Positions 18,603 to 30,776 of a stretch of 64,000 bases of DNA are shown piece by piece. The DNA is taken from positions 45,270,638-45,334,637 of the forward strand of contig OY997589.1 of the NCBI GenBank assembly GCA_963921825.1, read 5' to 3'. The position numbers and the translations under genes were made by a program. This DNA is from Erodium maritimum. Taxonomy: Eukaryota > Streptophyta > Magnoliopsida > Geraniales > Geraniaceae. Under the pieces are notes generated by a model. It was not told the DNA's origin. It made no database searches and saw only the letters and a list, made by a program, of their open reading frames with translations. Each line of letters begins with the position of its first letter. Position 1 is the stretch's first letter.

Positions 18603-20972
18603 TGTAAAACCCCACTCTTTCAAATGGTAACATTTTGGGAAAATCGAAACCTTGAGGTATGTTTTTGCAACAAAGGGAAATTGAGAGGGAAAAGTAAAAA
18701 AAAAGAGAAAGGAAGAGATTTGGACTGTTTTGGGAGGTTGGGCCATTTTGGCCGAAACCAATTTACTCACGCCGGCCCACGAGCCAGCGCTGGCCCAACC
18801 CAAACGAACCCGAAAACCTCTCCTTCTTCATGCGTTCAGATACGCGAACCGAGGCACAAATCAGAGTCGCGTCTCTACTTCTCCTTCGATCCTCTCTCTC
18901 TTCCCATCTCCTTCTCCCTCGCGACCTCATCCTCCCTCACCTCAACGGACACTTCCACCCACAAAACCGGCCTCGTCGTCCCCGGATTCGGCACCACCAC
19001 CCTCGCTTACTTTCCTTTGGTCTATTGTCACCGAAACCGAGCAGCATCGCGTCGGCGACGGGAGGAGCGACAGGGTTTGTGACCCTCTCGCCCTGCTTCT
19101 CCTCTGACCTACCTCGGCACGAACCCTCACCGCGCCAGGCTTGAGTGGACGAGCATCGCCGGAACAAGGACGGCAGCAAGCTGCTTCGCCGGAAAAACTC
19201 ACGGGCGCTTCAGATCTGAGGCGGGAGCAGGAACAGAGCCGCGTTCCGAGCCTTCCCGTCACGGCCACGGTGTCGCCGGAGGTCCGACACCCTTCTCTGC
19301 CTCTTTTCCCCCTTCCCCTCGCCTTCCGACGCCACCACCGTACGCCGTCGCCGGAGCCTTCGATGCCCTCGTTTCATGCCGAGCAGACCAGGCTGGTCTT
19401 GGGCCAGGTCATTGGGCCAGTGGCATTGGGCCTTAGGGCCAGGCCCGGTTCGATTAGGTCTCAGACCAGACAGCAACAAAGGACGGGCCCAGTGTGGACT
19501 CGGGCCAGGCTCAGACCTGGGCTTGGATCCGGGTCTGATCCAGGTCAACCCGGTTCAGAGAGAAATATTTAAAATCAGATTTATTTAACTGATTTACTTG
19601 ATTCAAGGTGAGAAATTAAAGGACAAATTTGGATAAATCAATGGACCTTGAAAATTATTAATATTGACTGGAATTTTTAATTGTCAAACCTAGTTGGGAC
19701 TTCGCCCGAGAACAAGGGCTTGGACCCGAGCTAGAAGAACGAAGATCTCGCCAGAACCTGTGTGAAGAACGGAGTAGAACTTACCGAGCCGACAATAGAG
19801 TTTTAGAGGAAGACCACGAGGTAGGGAAAGTCTTAACTTCTCGTTTAAAATGCTTAGTATGCATGTTAGGCTAATAAAATCGGAAAGGTCCTAGAAATGC
19901 CTATAAGATGCGAATAACTAGAATAATTGTCTTTCAATTACTAATAATCGGATGTGTCTAGTAAGCATGCGTAGGATGCCAATTACTAGTGTAACTCACT
20001 TTCAATACTTGGGAATTGTTTTACTGGTAGAGCGGCCTTGGCAAAGCCCTCGGATTAGTTGTGTGTTAGGATCACTTGTTTGGTTGCTTAGTGGATAGGC
20101 AAAAGAGTCTAAAGAAACTAGCTGAATTGCATGGTTGAATGCTCGATTGAAGGTTTACTTGATTGGTTGAATTGAATGTATACTTGACTGTGGATTGTAT
20201 TTGAATGATTGCTTGATTCTTTGAATGGTTGAATCGAGTATGACTGGTTGTGCCGAGCGGTACAATCAGGTGATCGATGGACCGAAGGGTCATGGCAGGT
20301 AGGTGAACGGTAAGTTGTGGTTATGTGATTCGTGTGCTGTGTGTTGTGGTGGAACTGTGATTCATGTGCGGTGTGTTGTGGTGAAAGTGTGAGTCGTTGA
20401 GAATTTATTACTTCGTGGTTACTTGAGGGTGATGTTCGTTCATGGATTCGTGAGTTGGCTGTTATATCGCTATGGGGCCTACACCGAGGGAGTGCTTGTG
20501 GGAGGTAGCGTCATAGTCGGTACCCGGTATGGCGCCGACACCGAGGGAGTGTCGGTGTAAGGTGGTAGCATAGCCGGTGGCCCTGGTTTTTGGATGGTTA
20601 TTGGATGGTTATTGGTTGATTCACCCAAGTGTATGCTCCCTATGGGAGTAATACCCTTGTTCCCGAGGACATATAGCCCCTTGGAGACGTTTCCGAGAAT
20701 CCCGATGATATGCACCCTCAGGGGGTGTTGCCGGTAGCCTCGATGATGTGCGTCTCCTCTGGACTGAGGGAAAATCCGAGAGGACACACTATGTGTGGAT
20801 CGGAGGGTGGTGACTTCACGTGCCATGGCATTGATTGGATGGGGTATTTCCTGTTAATTATTGAGATTTATTTGGAAGATTTATGAAATTGTTATTGGTT
20901 CTTTTGTGTTTAAAACTACTTTCACTCAAGTCACGGCTCGAGTCCGGTCAAAGCCGGATTTGGGGCGTGACA
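18603..20972 (+). repeat. GypB 3' LTR, 2370 bp
   Basis: It begins TGTAAAACCCCACTC and ends GGGGCGTGACA. Its layout matches the GypA LTR: A-rich stretch, CT/GC-rich leader, G-rich tract (19490-19555), GGGACTTCGCCCGAGAA block, and an AGTATGCATGTTAGG block. Open frames of 100-150 codons in the leader are not supported as genes. The element stands against a Copia LTR at 20973; the right flank is ATGAG. Confidence 0.85.
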
Positions 20973-21866
20973 ATGAGTTTCATCCTCCGGTGTGACCCTT
21001 AGGTTTATGCTTGCCAATAGATCAACATAAAATCCCATTTTACTTGATCCTATTTAAGTGGAAACTAACGAGACTTTAGTATTGCCTGACACTGCATAAC
21101 GAATCGACCCTGTCGATTCTAACCTTTCCATCGTCCCTGTCATTATCCTTTTATCTCCGATATCCTGATTGAGATAAGGCATAGAGTCGCCATCCTTATT
21201 ATTCTCAATCATTGTTCCTTGATATGTGAGATGACTGAATATATGATACCCAGTATCATGTGCATGGTCATGCTATTCTTTCAGTCACTCTCGATCAAGC
21301 GGCCGAGAACCAATATCTTTCTCATACCTCAGTATGAGGGATAAATCCCTTAGCCGTCTTTCGTGTCACTCATGTAGCCCGTCCCCAAGCCAATCCTGGC
21401 CGTTATGGAAGCCTTGTTACGGACAACGTTAGGCTCAGGTCAAACTCAATTCTTGACTACATAGCGATCACAAAGACTCCTTGGTCTAAGGATACATGAC
21501 AAGTACGACAATGAATATGTTCATGACTTGATCTATGGCACATATTCATGTCGGGTCGTCCAATATCATGTCCCACATGATATCTATGATCAGACTCCGG
21601 AATCCCATTCTAATGACTAACAGAACGTAAGTCATAAAGAGCCATCTTTCATACTAGTCGCTTCTAGTGAAGCTTTGTTGACTAGGGACCCATCGAGTGT
21701 GATCTATCTCGATCTATGGTTCTATTCGCATTGTGGGCATAGATCAGAGCATACATCGATATATTACTCCAACACATAAGTAATATAAAGCCGCTTTAAT
21801 TTTATTACTAACGATGATATATACATTTAGACATGTAGGATTGAACTACGGGCACTAAGGCTAACA
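20973..21866 (-). repeat. Copia LTR fragment, minus strand, 894 bp
   Basis: The right edge is the LTR start (reverse of TGTTAGCCTTAGTGCC). The left edge is cut by the GypB LTR end, in the middle of the sequence that reads gtgtcaatgag in complete copies. It is the 3' LTR of the minus-strand pol copy to its right. Confidence 0.88.
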
Positions 21867-24013
21867 ATCTCCCAATTGCCCTAGTTCCAATCTAAACTCC
21901 AATATGTCCCCATCGACTTTACATGTCTAACATGTTTAGGCAGCGACAATACCTTAGTCAAAGGGTTGGCTATGTTATCATCTGTTACAATATAGGTTAT
22001 CTTCACTTCACCTCAGTTCAGTATTTCTCTGATTAGGTGGATACGCCGTAGTACATGTTTGGATTTGTTATGCGATCTGGGATTTTAGCTTGCGCAATGG
22101 CCCTTGTGTTGTCACAAAATGGATTCACCGGGCTGGATGGGTTTTTAATTACACCCAACCCTACCGTGAATTTCCAAATCCACATAGCCTCCTTATCTGC
22201 CTCTGCAGCATCCATGTACTTGGCCTCTGTCGTAGATTCGGCAATGGTATCTTGCTTTACGCTCTCCCAGCTAAAGCTCTGTCATTCATAAACACATATC
22301 CTGACTGACTTCTAAAGTCATCTGGATTTGTCTTGGAAAACTAGTGTCTACTCATCCTTCGACGACTAGTTCAGCATCATCTTTCCCTCGGGTTAGACTG
22401 ATGTCTACTGGTACAACATAAGGCTTACGAGACGTCCGGTCTCATACATGTCATGGCATATATGATCGATCATGCCCTAGGCGCATAGGATTCTCATCAT
22501 CCTTTTCAGCTCATCAGGTGTCTTAGGACACTAAGTCTTGCTGAGATGAATGCCATGACTAGTGGGTAAGAGTCTTTTCGTTGAATCGAGCATTAAGAAC
22601 CTACTCAATGCCTTGTTCACATAGGTTCCCTGACTTAAATCCAAGACCCCCTTGGTGCGATCTCTACATATCTTAATCCTTAAGATATAAGAAGCATCGC
22701 CTAAGTCCTTTATTGAAAAACACTTCCTCAACCAAGCTTTAGTCTCGTGCAAGGTTGGGATGTCGTTTTCAATGAGAACCGGAAAGGTAATCTTACTCCC
22801 ACTAGCCTTCTTATAAAGCAAGATTCATCCCCGTTCTTGATTAAGCCAAATCCAATTACAGCTTCATCAAAACGAAGGATCCAACTCCGAGAAGTTCGTT
22901 TCAATCCATAAATGGATTTCAACAACTTATAAATCTTTCCCTTATTCTTCGGATCGTCAAAACCTTTAGGCCAAGACATACAAACGTACTTAGTCAAATT
23001 TCCATTTAGGAAAGCGGTTTTGACATCCACTTGCCATATCTCGGAATTATGAGACGTGGTTATGTCAAGAAGAATTTGAATCGATTTTGACCATAGCCAC
23101 AAGGGAGAAGGTTTCCTCATAGTCAATCCATTGGATCTGCCTATAATCTTTCGCCAACAGTTGAGCTTTGTAAGTCAGAGGGTTTCCGTCCATGTCCATC
23201 TTCACCTTGAAGATCTATTTGCATCTGATGGTCCTCACACCATTGATGGGATCAACCGGTTCCCAGACTCGGTTGTCCGACATGGATTGCATTTCCTCCC
23301 TCATGGCTCCCAGTCATAACTCAGAGTCGATCCCATCAACGACTTCCTGAAAGGTGGCTGATCATCGTGAACCACCATGACTTCATTGTCACCTCCGGAT
23401 ACCATATCTTGGAGGTGGAAGATTGATACTTTCAAATCGCCTTGGACCTTCCGGAATTGTAACAGGAATTGGTTCTTACTCTACGACAATCTCTGGCTCC
23501 TTTCTACTAGGTTGTCAATTGGTTTAGACAGATATGTACCATCCTGAGTTTCTTCGAGATGCACAGTCCTCCCAATGACGTCTTTGGAAACAAAACTCTT
23601 TTTCCATAAAGACCCCACCCCAAGCGACGAACACCATGTTCTCACTGAGATTGTAAAAGTAGTATCCCCTTGTTGCTTTTGGATACCACACGAAGGTACA
23701 TATCTCAGATCTTGGTTCGAGCTTGGTCGAAACCAAATGTTTCACATAAGCCACGCAACCACAAATCTTTAGGAAGGACAAAGCGGGCATCATCCCATAC
23801 CATTTTTAAAATGGTGTCCCTTCCACACCCTTCATCGAAGCCCGATTCACTATGAATGTGGTCGTCTCTAGAGCATAACCCCCGAAAGAGATTGGGAGAT
23901 CAGTCCAACTAATCATGGAATGGACCATTGTCTAACAATGTCTGATTTCTCCCTTTGGCTACACCTTTCAACTACAGTGTCCGAGGAGGAGTCCATTCCA
24001 AAAGGATCTCATT
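21867..24013 (-). pseudogene. Copia pol, minus-strand copy (left arm of the inverted repeat)
   Basis: Reading leftward from 24013, the order is: the end of the integrase core (NEILLEWTPP-like with frame changes), the RWGxPAYVK-like segment as CGCVAYVKHLVSTKLEPRSE, reverse transcriptase (AMREEMQSMSDNRVWEPVD; VDVKTAFLNGNLTKYVCM; YGLKRTSRSW), RNase H (EAMWIWKFTVGLGVI, CDNTRAIAQAK), and a polypurine tract against the LTR. An in-frame stop (23215-23217) replaces the Trp of the GCKWIFK motif. A one-base loss near 22817 breaks the frame. Both lesions are also in the plus-strand copy, and both are absent from Cop1. Confidence 0.88.
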
Positions 24014-25932
24014 CACTTGTCAGGAGGGGTTTTAGCTACGTTACCACATTTATTGATGATTACAGTAAATATGGTTATGTCTATTCGGTGAGACATAAGT
24101 CTGAAGCTTTTGATAAATTCAAAGAGTTTAAGACTAAAGTAGAAAACCAGCTCGACAAAGGTATTAAGGCACTTCGATTGGATCGAGGTGGAAAATACTT
24201 GACCACAGAGTTATTAGATCATCTAAAAGAGAATGGGATCCTTTTGGAATGGACTCCTCCTAGGTCACTGTAGTTGAAAGGTGTAGCCAAACGGAGAAAT
24301 CGGACATTGTTAGACAATGGTCTGTTCCATGATTAGTTGGACTGATCTCCCAATCTCTTTTAGGGGTTTCGCCCTAGAGACGACCGCATTCATAGTGAAT
24401 CGGGCTTCGACGAATGGTGTGGAAGGGACACCATTTTAAAAAATGGTACGGGATGATGCCCGCTTTGTCCTTCCTAAAGATTTGTGGTTGCGAGGCTTAT
24501 GTGAAACATTTGGTTTCGACTAAGCTCGAACCAAGATCTGAGATATGCACCTTCGTGTGGTATCCCAAAGCAACAAGGGGATACTATTTCTACAATCCCA
24601 GTGAGAACATGGTGTTCGTCGCTTGGGGTGGGGTCTTTATGGAAAAGAAGTTTTGTTTCCAAAGACGTCATTGGGAGGACTGTGCATCTCGAAGAAATTC
24701 AGGATGGTACAGATCTGTCTAAACCAATTGACAACCCAGTAGAAAGGAGCCAGAGATTGTCGTAGAGTGAGAACCAATTCCTGTTACAATTCCGGAAGGT
24801 CCAAGGCGATTTGAAAGGGTCAATCTTCCACCTCCAAGATATGGCATCCGGAGGTGACAATGAAGTCATGGTGGATCACGATGATCCAGCCACCTTTCAT
24901 GAAGTCATGGATGGGCCCGACTCCGAGTTATGGCTGGGAGCCATGAGGGAGGAAATGCAATCCATGTCGGACAACCGAGTCTGGGAACCGGTTGATCCCA
25001 TCAATGGTGTGAGGACCATCAGATGCAAATAGATCTTCAAGGTGAAGATGGACATGGACGGAAACCCTCTGACTTACAAAGCTCAACTGGTGGCGAAAGA
25101 TTATAGGCAGATCCAATGGATTGACTATGAGGAAACCTTCTCCCTTGTGGCTATGGTCAAAATCGATTCAAATTCTTCTTGACATAACCACGTCTCATAA
25201 TTACGAGATATGGCAAGTGGATGTCAAAACCGCTTTCCTAAATGTAAATTTGACTAAGTACGTTTGTATGTCTCGGCCCAAAGGTTTTGACGATCCGAAG
25301 AATAAGGGAAAGATTTATAAGTTGTTGAAATCCATTTATGGATTGAAACGAACTTCTCGGAGTTGGATCCTTCGTTTTGATGAAGCTGTAATTGGATTTG
25401 GCTTAATCAAGAACGGGGATGAATCTTGCTTTATAAGAAGGCTAGTGGGAGTAAGATTACCTTTCCGGTTCTCATTGAAAACGACATCCCAACCTTGCAC
25501 GAGACTAAAGCTTGGTTGAGGAAGTGTTTTTCAATAAAGGACTTAGGCGATGCTTCTTATATCTTAAGGATTAAGATATGTAGAGATCGCACCAAGGGGG
25601 TCTTGGATTTAAGTCAGGGAACCTATGTGAACAAGGCATTGAGTAGGTTCTTAATGCTCGATTCAACGAAAAGACTCTTACCCACTAGTCATGGCATTCA
25701 TCTCAGCAAGACTCAGTGTCCTAAGACACCTGATGAGCTGAAAAGGATGATGAGAATCCTATGCGCCTAGGGCATGATCGATCATATATGCCATGACATG
25801 TATGAGACCGGACGTCTCGTAAGCCTTATGTTGTACCAGTAGACATCAGTCTAACCCGAGGGAAAGATGATGCTGAACTAGTCGTCGAAGGATGAGTAGA
25901 CACTAGTTTTCCAAGACAAATCCAGATTACTT
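22313..25932. repeat. Large inverted repeat of Copia pol: 1.7-kb arms, 216-bp spacer
   Basis: The left arm is about 22313-24014 and the right arm about 24231-25932. The spacer 24015-24230 holds the DDYSKYGYVY part of integrase. A 96-residue translated stretch is identical in both arms and a 132-residue stretch differs at three positions. The arms share a private stop codon and a private frameshift. A transcript crossing the centre would fold into a long hairpin. Confidence 0.92.
24014..25930 (+). pseudogene. Copia pol, plus-strand copy (spacer and right arm)
   Basis: It starts inside integrase (CACTTGTCAGGAGGGG, translated LVRRGFSYVTTFIDDYSKYG), runs through EAFDKFKEFKTKVENQLDKG and HLKENGILLEWTPPRS, then the reverse transcriptase blocks AMREEMQSMSDNRVWEPVD and VDVKTAFLNVNLTKYVCM and a complete YILRIKICRDRTKGVLDLSQ segment. 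Lesions include the TAG at 25030-25032 in the GCKWIFK motif and a one-base loss near 25428. The left join at 24012-24014 shows TTC microhomology. On the right it passes straight into the middle of an LTR, so the RNase H end and the first third of the LTR are missing. Confidence 0.88.
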
Positions 25933-27096
25933 TATCCCTCATACTAAGGTATGGGAAAGATATCGGTTCTCGGCCGCTTGATCGAGAGTGACTGGAAGAA
26001 TAGCATGGCCATGCACATGATATTGGGTATCATATCTTCAGTCATCTCACATATCAAGGAACGGTGATTGAGAATAATAAGGATGACGACTCTATGCCTT
26101 ATCTCAATCATGATATTGGAGATAAAAGGATAATGACAGGGACGACGGAAAGGTTAGAATCGACAGGGTCGATTCGTTATGTAGTGCCAGGCAATACTAA
26201 AGTCTCGTTAGTTGCCACTTAAATAGGATCAAGTAAAATGGGATTTTACGTTGATCTATTGACATGCATAAACCTAAGGGTCACACCGGAGGATGAAACT
26301 CATTGACACATTTATGGAGAATGGCCAAAAGGGAGTTGTCTCGGGACATGACCAAAACTGGGTTTTGGGTCATGTGCCCGTACGTGAATAGGACTTTACG
26401 GATCGAGACAAGGCTTGGAGTCTTGGGATTGATCGCGTCGGATAATGTTGGACATTTCCGGTATGGAAGGCTTGGAGGCGATGAGCGAATCACGGGACCT
26501 CGTTCGAAATGGCCACGGGCCATGTTCCAAGAGGCCCATGAAAGGCCCGTGCAACCAAGGCCCATGGAACTAATTAATCAAGTCTTGATTAATTAGTACT
26601 AAGTAAGCAAGACAAGGATTAAGGTGTTGGTGATTCACCACCTAACCCAATCTTGTCTTGCCATACTTTGTCCTATTTACACCTTACTTGACACCATACT
26701 TGTCCCATGCCTTTAGTTGGACAAGTATGGGTTTTTTTATGTTTAATTCATCTTTTTTCAACATAACAAAGACAAGACAAGAATAGGAAACACATTTTCT
26801 CTCCCTCTTCCATGGCCATTTCGGGTTTGGCTAGTTTCCACCTCCATGTTTGTGTTCTTGAGTCCTCAAAGAGAAAAACTACGTGGCTTTGATTCCCATG
26901 TGGATACGTAGGCGTCTTGGAGACTCAAGCCAATCATTTTTTAACCGGTGTTCTTGTTTTGGTAAGAACTAGTGCTGAATTTTTCTCTTGTGAATCCATT
27001 CTTTGTTAGTTGTTTCATGGTTTTAATCGTCTCTTGGTTTTCATTGATTTTCCGCTGCGAGTTGGTTCATCTCCAACCCTACCTCGAGCCCCAACA
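25931..27096 (+). repeat. Copia LTR, last 1.17 kb, plus strand
   Basis: It begins inside the LTR at TTTATCCCTCATACTAAGG and ends exactly at the LTR terminus CTCGAGCCCCAACA (27096). The next base belongs to a minus-strand Copia integrase. Confidence 0.9.
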
Positions 27097-28055
27097 AAAG
27101 TAGCTAAAACCCCTCCTCGCAAGTGAACTTATTGGTCTACACACATTCGAGTGTATCAGCCCCAATAATTCACCCGCCCTTTCATCGCTGATAAGCGCTT
27201 CTTGTTTATGCGGCCCAAATGACAGTGCCATAACAAAGTTAGGTTTAAATAGTTGGATTTAGACCTCTTGGTATTAACTTAATATATAGAATTGAGGCAG
27301 TGTTACCCATATCTAGTATGAACAATCCTCCAACATATCATTGCATAAAACATATCATTGCATAGAACATTGAAAACTCAATTTCCAATATTAACATTAT
27401 ATCCTTCCTTGTCAAACACGGATACAGATATAATATTCCTACTAAAAGTAGGTATGCAATATACATTATACAATACTAAGACAAGGCCTCTTGGTAAAGC
27501 AAGACTCATGGATCCTACAGCAGTTGTCACAACTCTGAGGTCCACTTCGTGCTTTCCAAACCTCTCCTACTTTCAGCCACCATATATTAGTGCATGTGTG
27601 AGATTCAGTCCTGGTATCTAATACCCATGAATCTTTGGAAGTAGAGAGATGTAGCTCTACAGAGTTCATACCGGATGAAGGCACGGTTCCACCGCCCTTC
27701 CTTAGATCATCCAGGTTTCCTGCCCTTCTTCTGGAGCAGGCTATTTGATGAAGGCGCAGTCCTACTGCCCTTCTTTAGATCATCCAGGCTATTTGATGAA
27801 GGTGCAGTCCCACTGCCCTTCTTCAGATCAGCCGTGAACTTCATGTAATCCTGGTTCCAATGACCAGGTTGTTGGCAGTAGAAGCGGACATTCTCAGGTG
27901 TCTCATCTTTCCTGCTAAGTGCGCATGGGCCCCGCCCTTACCACTTCCAATTCCCTTGTTGACCATCAGAATATCCTTGGATCCAAGATCCCTAATATTC
28001 TTCTCAACAGTTAATGACACTTCATGTAACTCTGATATGGTCTTAGAGACAGCCT
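27097..28055 (-). pseudogene. Cop2 middle section: gag end, zinc knuckle, protease, start of integrase
   Basis: From 28055 leftward: the gag tail KAVSKTISELHEVSLTVEKN, a knuckle region, three DLKKG-type repeats (27680-27840), a protease remnant (DSWVLDTRTESHTCTN, with Arg in place of the catalytic-motif Gly), and the pre-integrase HLG zinc region near 27200. It ends at TTTTAGCTACTTT in integrase. It continues from 44028 across GypC1. Frameshifts are frequent and the section is dead. Confidence 0.85.
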
Positions 28056-29273
28056 TGTCAACCCCCAAATTCGGTAGAGCCGAACCCGGAACGCGAACGG
28101 TGAAACAATAAAACAATTTTCAAACCCTTTTAAGTAAACCGCTTAAAATCACCATTTAATTAATCAAAATAATATTTTACAACTTAAAAGTACGTCCAAA
28201 ACAAGCGGACAAAATAAACAAAGTGTACGTCGCTAAACTCCCAAAAACCTGGACTCCCGCTCCCAGCTCTTCAAGCTTCGAGAGTTCCCCTAGACCGTCT
28301 CGCGACCAGTACCTGTAGGAAAAGCAGCTAGGGGTGAGCGTTCGCTCACCACCACGGACACCAGACTGACTACGACATACTAGCAAAAATTCCAGAAACA
28401 CCAACAACAAACCAAACACCTTGGACTACTATCCCCAAATTCAAGTAAAAAGACTGTCACACGAAAACTGTTACTTTCCCCATCCAACTCAAACCTGGAC
28501 GCGTAATGTAGACCCGACACAACGGTTACGACCTCAACCAAAAACGCGAATAATAACCACGCAACACCTAAGATCACAAAGGATCGCACACGACAAACAA
28601 GATCACAAAGGATCGCATTCCAGCTGCTCAGTGCCGGTTGCTAACCGGCTGGGCTCGAGCCTGCCCCACGCAACTTTCCCTGACACTCAGTCGGGCCAGG
28701 CGGTCGACCTGTTTGCGACATATACCGCAATACTTTTCCGATAGCTAGTCGGAAGGGGAGCCGCCCTTCATTGCAGAAGAATGCACAACTTTACCGGTGG
28801 TTAGTCGGAAGGCTAGCCAACCACCACGCACGCGACCACAAGAACCCTTTTTCGTCAGGCGGGCCCCCGACCTCCAGGCAATCACAATCAACACCCAAAG
28901 GTTGAACAAATAGTGACAACACAGATTTAACCCCCCACAGGCACACATGGCCACCCACGACACACAAAACAGTAACACACGGGTTCAACTCCCCACGGGC
29001 ACTCATGGCCACCCAAGACACACAACGGTAAAATACGGGTCCAACTCCCCACGGGCACTCATGGCCACCCAAGACACACAACCAGTAAAATACGGGTTCA
29101 ACTCCCCACGGGCACTCATGGCCACTCAAGACACAAACAATAAAATACGGGTTCAACTCCCCACCGGCACTCATGGCCACCCAAGACACAAACAATAAAA
29201 TACGGGTTCAACTCCCCACGGGCACTCATGGCCACCCAAGACACAAACAATAAAATACGGGTTCAACTCCCCA
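28056..29273 (-). repeat. GypC1 3' LTR remnant with 55-bp array
   Basis: It carries the LTR tail with hairpin motif (28335-28350), GCGATCCTTTGTGATCTT copies (28560-28620), and about six 55-bp units (28927-29273; starts at 29104, 29159, 29214 give the exact period). It is fused to gag inside a shared GTGGGGAG, with the missing gag end, pol and LTR front lost at that join. Confidence 0.87.
28633..28661. promoter_or_regulatory. Paired palindromes in the GypC LTR tail
   Basis: GCCGGTTGCTAACCGGC (7-bp stem, 3-base loop, 28633-28649) and the 10-bp palindrome GGCTCGAGCC (28652-28661) lie side by side. They recur at 31354-31370 and 31373-31382, with a close match near 57520. Confidence 0.6.
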
Positions 29274-30051
29274 CTAGCTTTGTAAACACCTGAATCCTCA
29301 GGGCGAGGACTCGATCCCGAATCGTCGGCCTCAGCCCCATCTCGAACCGTCGGCAACGGTTCAGCTCTATCGCCACCATTTCTGGTGCAAATCGGGTCAG
29401 GGATGTGAATCTGGCCTCATACTCTGCCACTAACGCCCCGTCCCGCTGTAGTTCCAGGAACTACTGATGTCGGTCCGCCCTGGCCGACTCGGGGAAATAC
29501 TGCTCCAAGAAGACCGTCTCGAAGATACTCTAGTCGTCCCCGACACTGTCCCGTACGCGCCCCCACCAGTGGTAGGAGTTGTCCCTCAGCTGATGAGCTG
29601 CAAAGGATACCCTGGTGTGACCGTCCTCTATGCCTGACGTGTCCAGGTCCCGAGTGACCTGCTCCAGCCATCTCTCGGCTATGTCGGGGTTCGGTTTCCC
29701 GACGAACGTAGGTATGCCCAGCTTCAGGAAATCCTGCAGTGTCCGGGCCGTATGGCCTTCGGCCTGAACGGGCCTCGCTGGAACGGCTGCTGTCTCTGGA
29801 GCTGGCGATGCAGACTCCCTACGGGAGATGATCGTCACCAAGCTCTGCACCGTCCGGGTCAGCTCGTCCAGAGCGGTCGCAGTGGGCTGGCCTGCGACCG
29901 GCGGGACGCTGGGCCTGCCCCCAGATGGTCCTGCGTCGCTCCTCCTGTCCTCCCCGACGGGAGTACCCTGGGTTTCCGCGGACTCAGTGGGTTCGACGGT
30001 GGACATCCGTCCCGGTGCCCCAACTGATCGTCCTCTCCTACCACGTGCCAT
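29274..30051 (-). pseudogene. gag: GypC1 gag, truncated, two in-frame stops
   Basis: From the ATG at 30051 the frame reads MARGRRGRSVGAPGRMSTVE and holds most of a retrotransposon gag domain: ALDELTRTVQSLV, DIAERWLEQVTRDLDTSGIE, DNSYHWWGRV, FLEQYFPESARADRHQ, and EYEARFTSLTRFAPEMV. It is clearly related to the intact GypA gag. TAG codons interrupt it after VGDD (about 29530) and after ADRHQ (about 29455). The zinc knuckles are lost because the frame is fused to the LTR array after FTKLVGS. Confidence 0.9.
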
Positions 30052-30761
30052 TTTATCGGTATCCTCTACACGGATACACGCAAACGCTTAGTTTGCGAAC
30101 TTATACAATGACGACGTGCTCAATATACTAGCATTCCCACCGCCTACGCCTACTCTAGCATACTCGTTACTAAAACGCCACACTGCTCACGCTATTAACA
30201 CCTCAATTACTCACTCACGTAAGGGAGACCTCAACACTACCCGACACAAATGTGAACAACGTCACTCAATAACAACACACAAACTCCACACGACTCACAA
30301 ACAAATTTAAGTCACCCAACCTCAATCACAAATCGACGAGTCCAACCAACATCAAAACATGCCCACCGGGCCAACCAAAATCAAAACACACCCACCAGGC
30401 CAACAAATTTAAAAACACGCCCACAGGGCCAACCAATTTTAAAACTTTCTCCTTTTCATTATAAAACCTCATTTTTGACATCACGTAGTTACATTGTACC
30501 CACTTGATATCAGCACCGTCACGTTCGACTACAGGAGCACTCCTGAGTCAAGTCGCGACAGCTTAAAAACGTTTCACTCAGCAACACACAAACATTATGC
30601 CAGTAACCGAAGTACTGAACATACACACAACAACAAACATGACTCCTGTCACTACGGGTCTACACACGGTTTCCGACTTGCGCAACCAACGCACGACGGG
30701 ACTTTTAATGACTCGACTCTCCCCACCTAATCGACGTACAGTCCGAGGTGTGAAACCTCAA
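30052..30761 (-). other. GypC1 leader with three-copy 28-bp minisatellite
   Basis: This is untranslated sequence between the primer-binding site and gag. The GGCCAACCAAAATCAAAAC-type units at 30355-30445 correspond to the ten-copy array of GypC2. The remainder holds a sequence related to the GypC2 leader (CGACAGGAGCGCTCC-like, near 30530). Confidence 0.7.
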
Positions 30762-30773
30762 GCTCTGATACCA
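30762..30773 (-). other. Primer-binding site of GypC1 (tRNA-iMet)
   Basis: On the minus strand TGGTATCAGAGC lies three bases after the LTR end at 30777. Confidence 0.92.
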
Positions 30774-30776
30774 AAC

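Noticed and set aside
24273..24300. Stop after integrase PPRS taken as natural end of a protein
   Set aside because: Copia integrase continues in the next frame and the same stop is present in other dead copies, so it is an inherited lesion.
20973..27096. Two separate ordinary Copia insertions in opposite orientation
   Set aside because: Both arms share the same private stop and frameshift, and no target duplication separates them at 24.01 kb.
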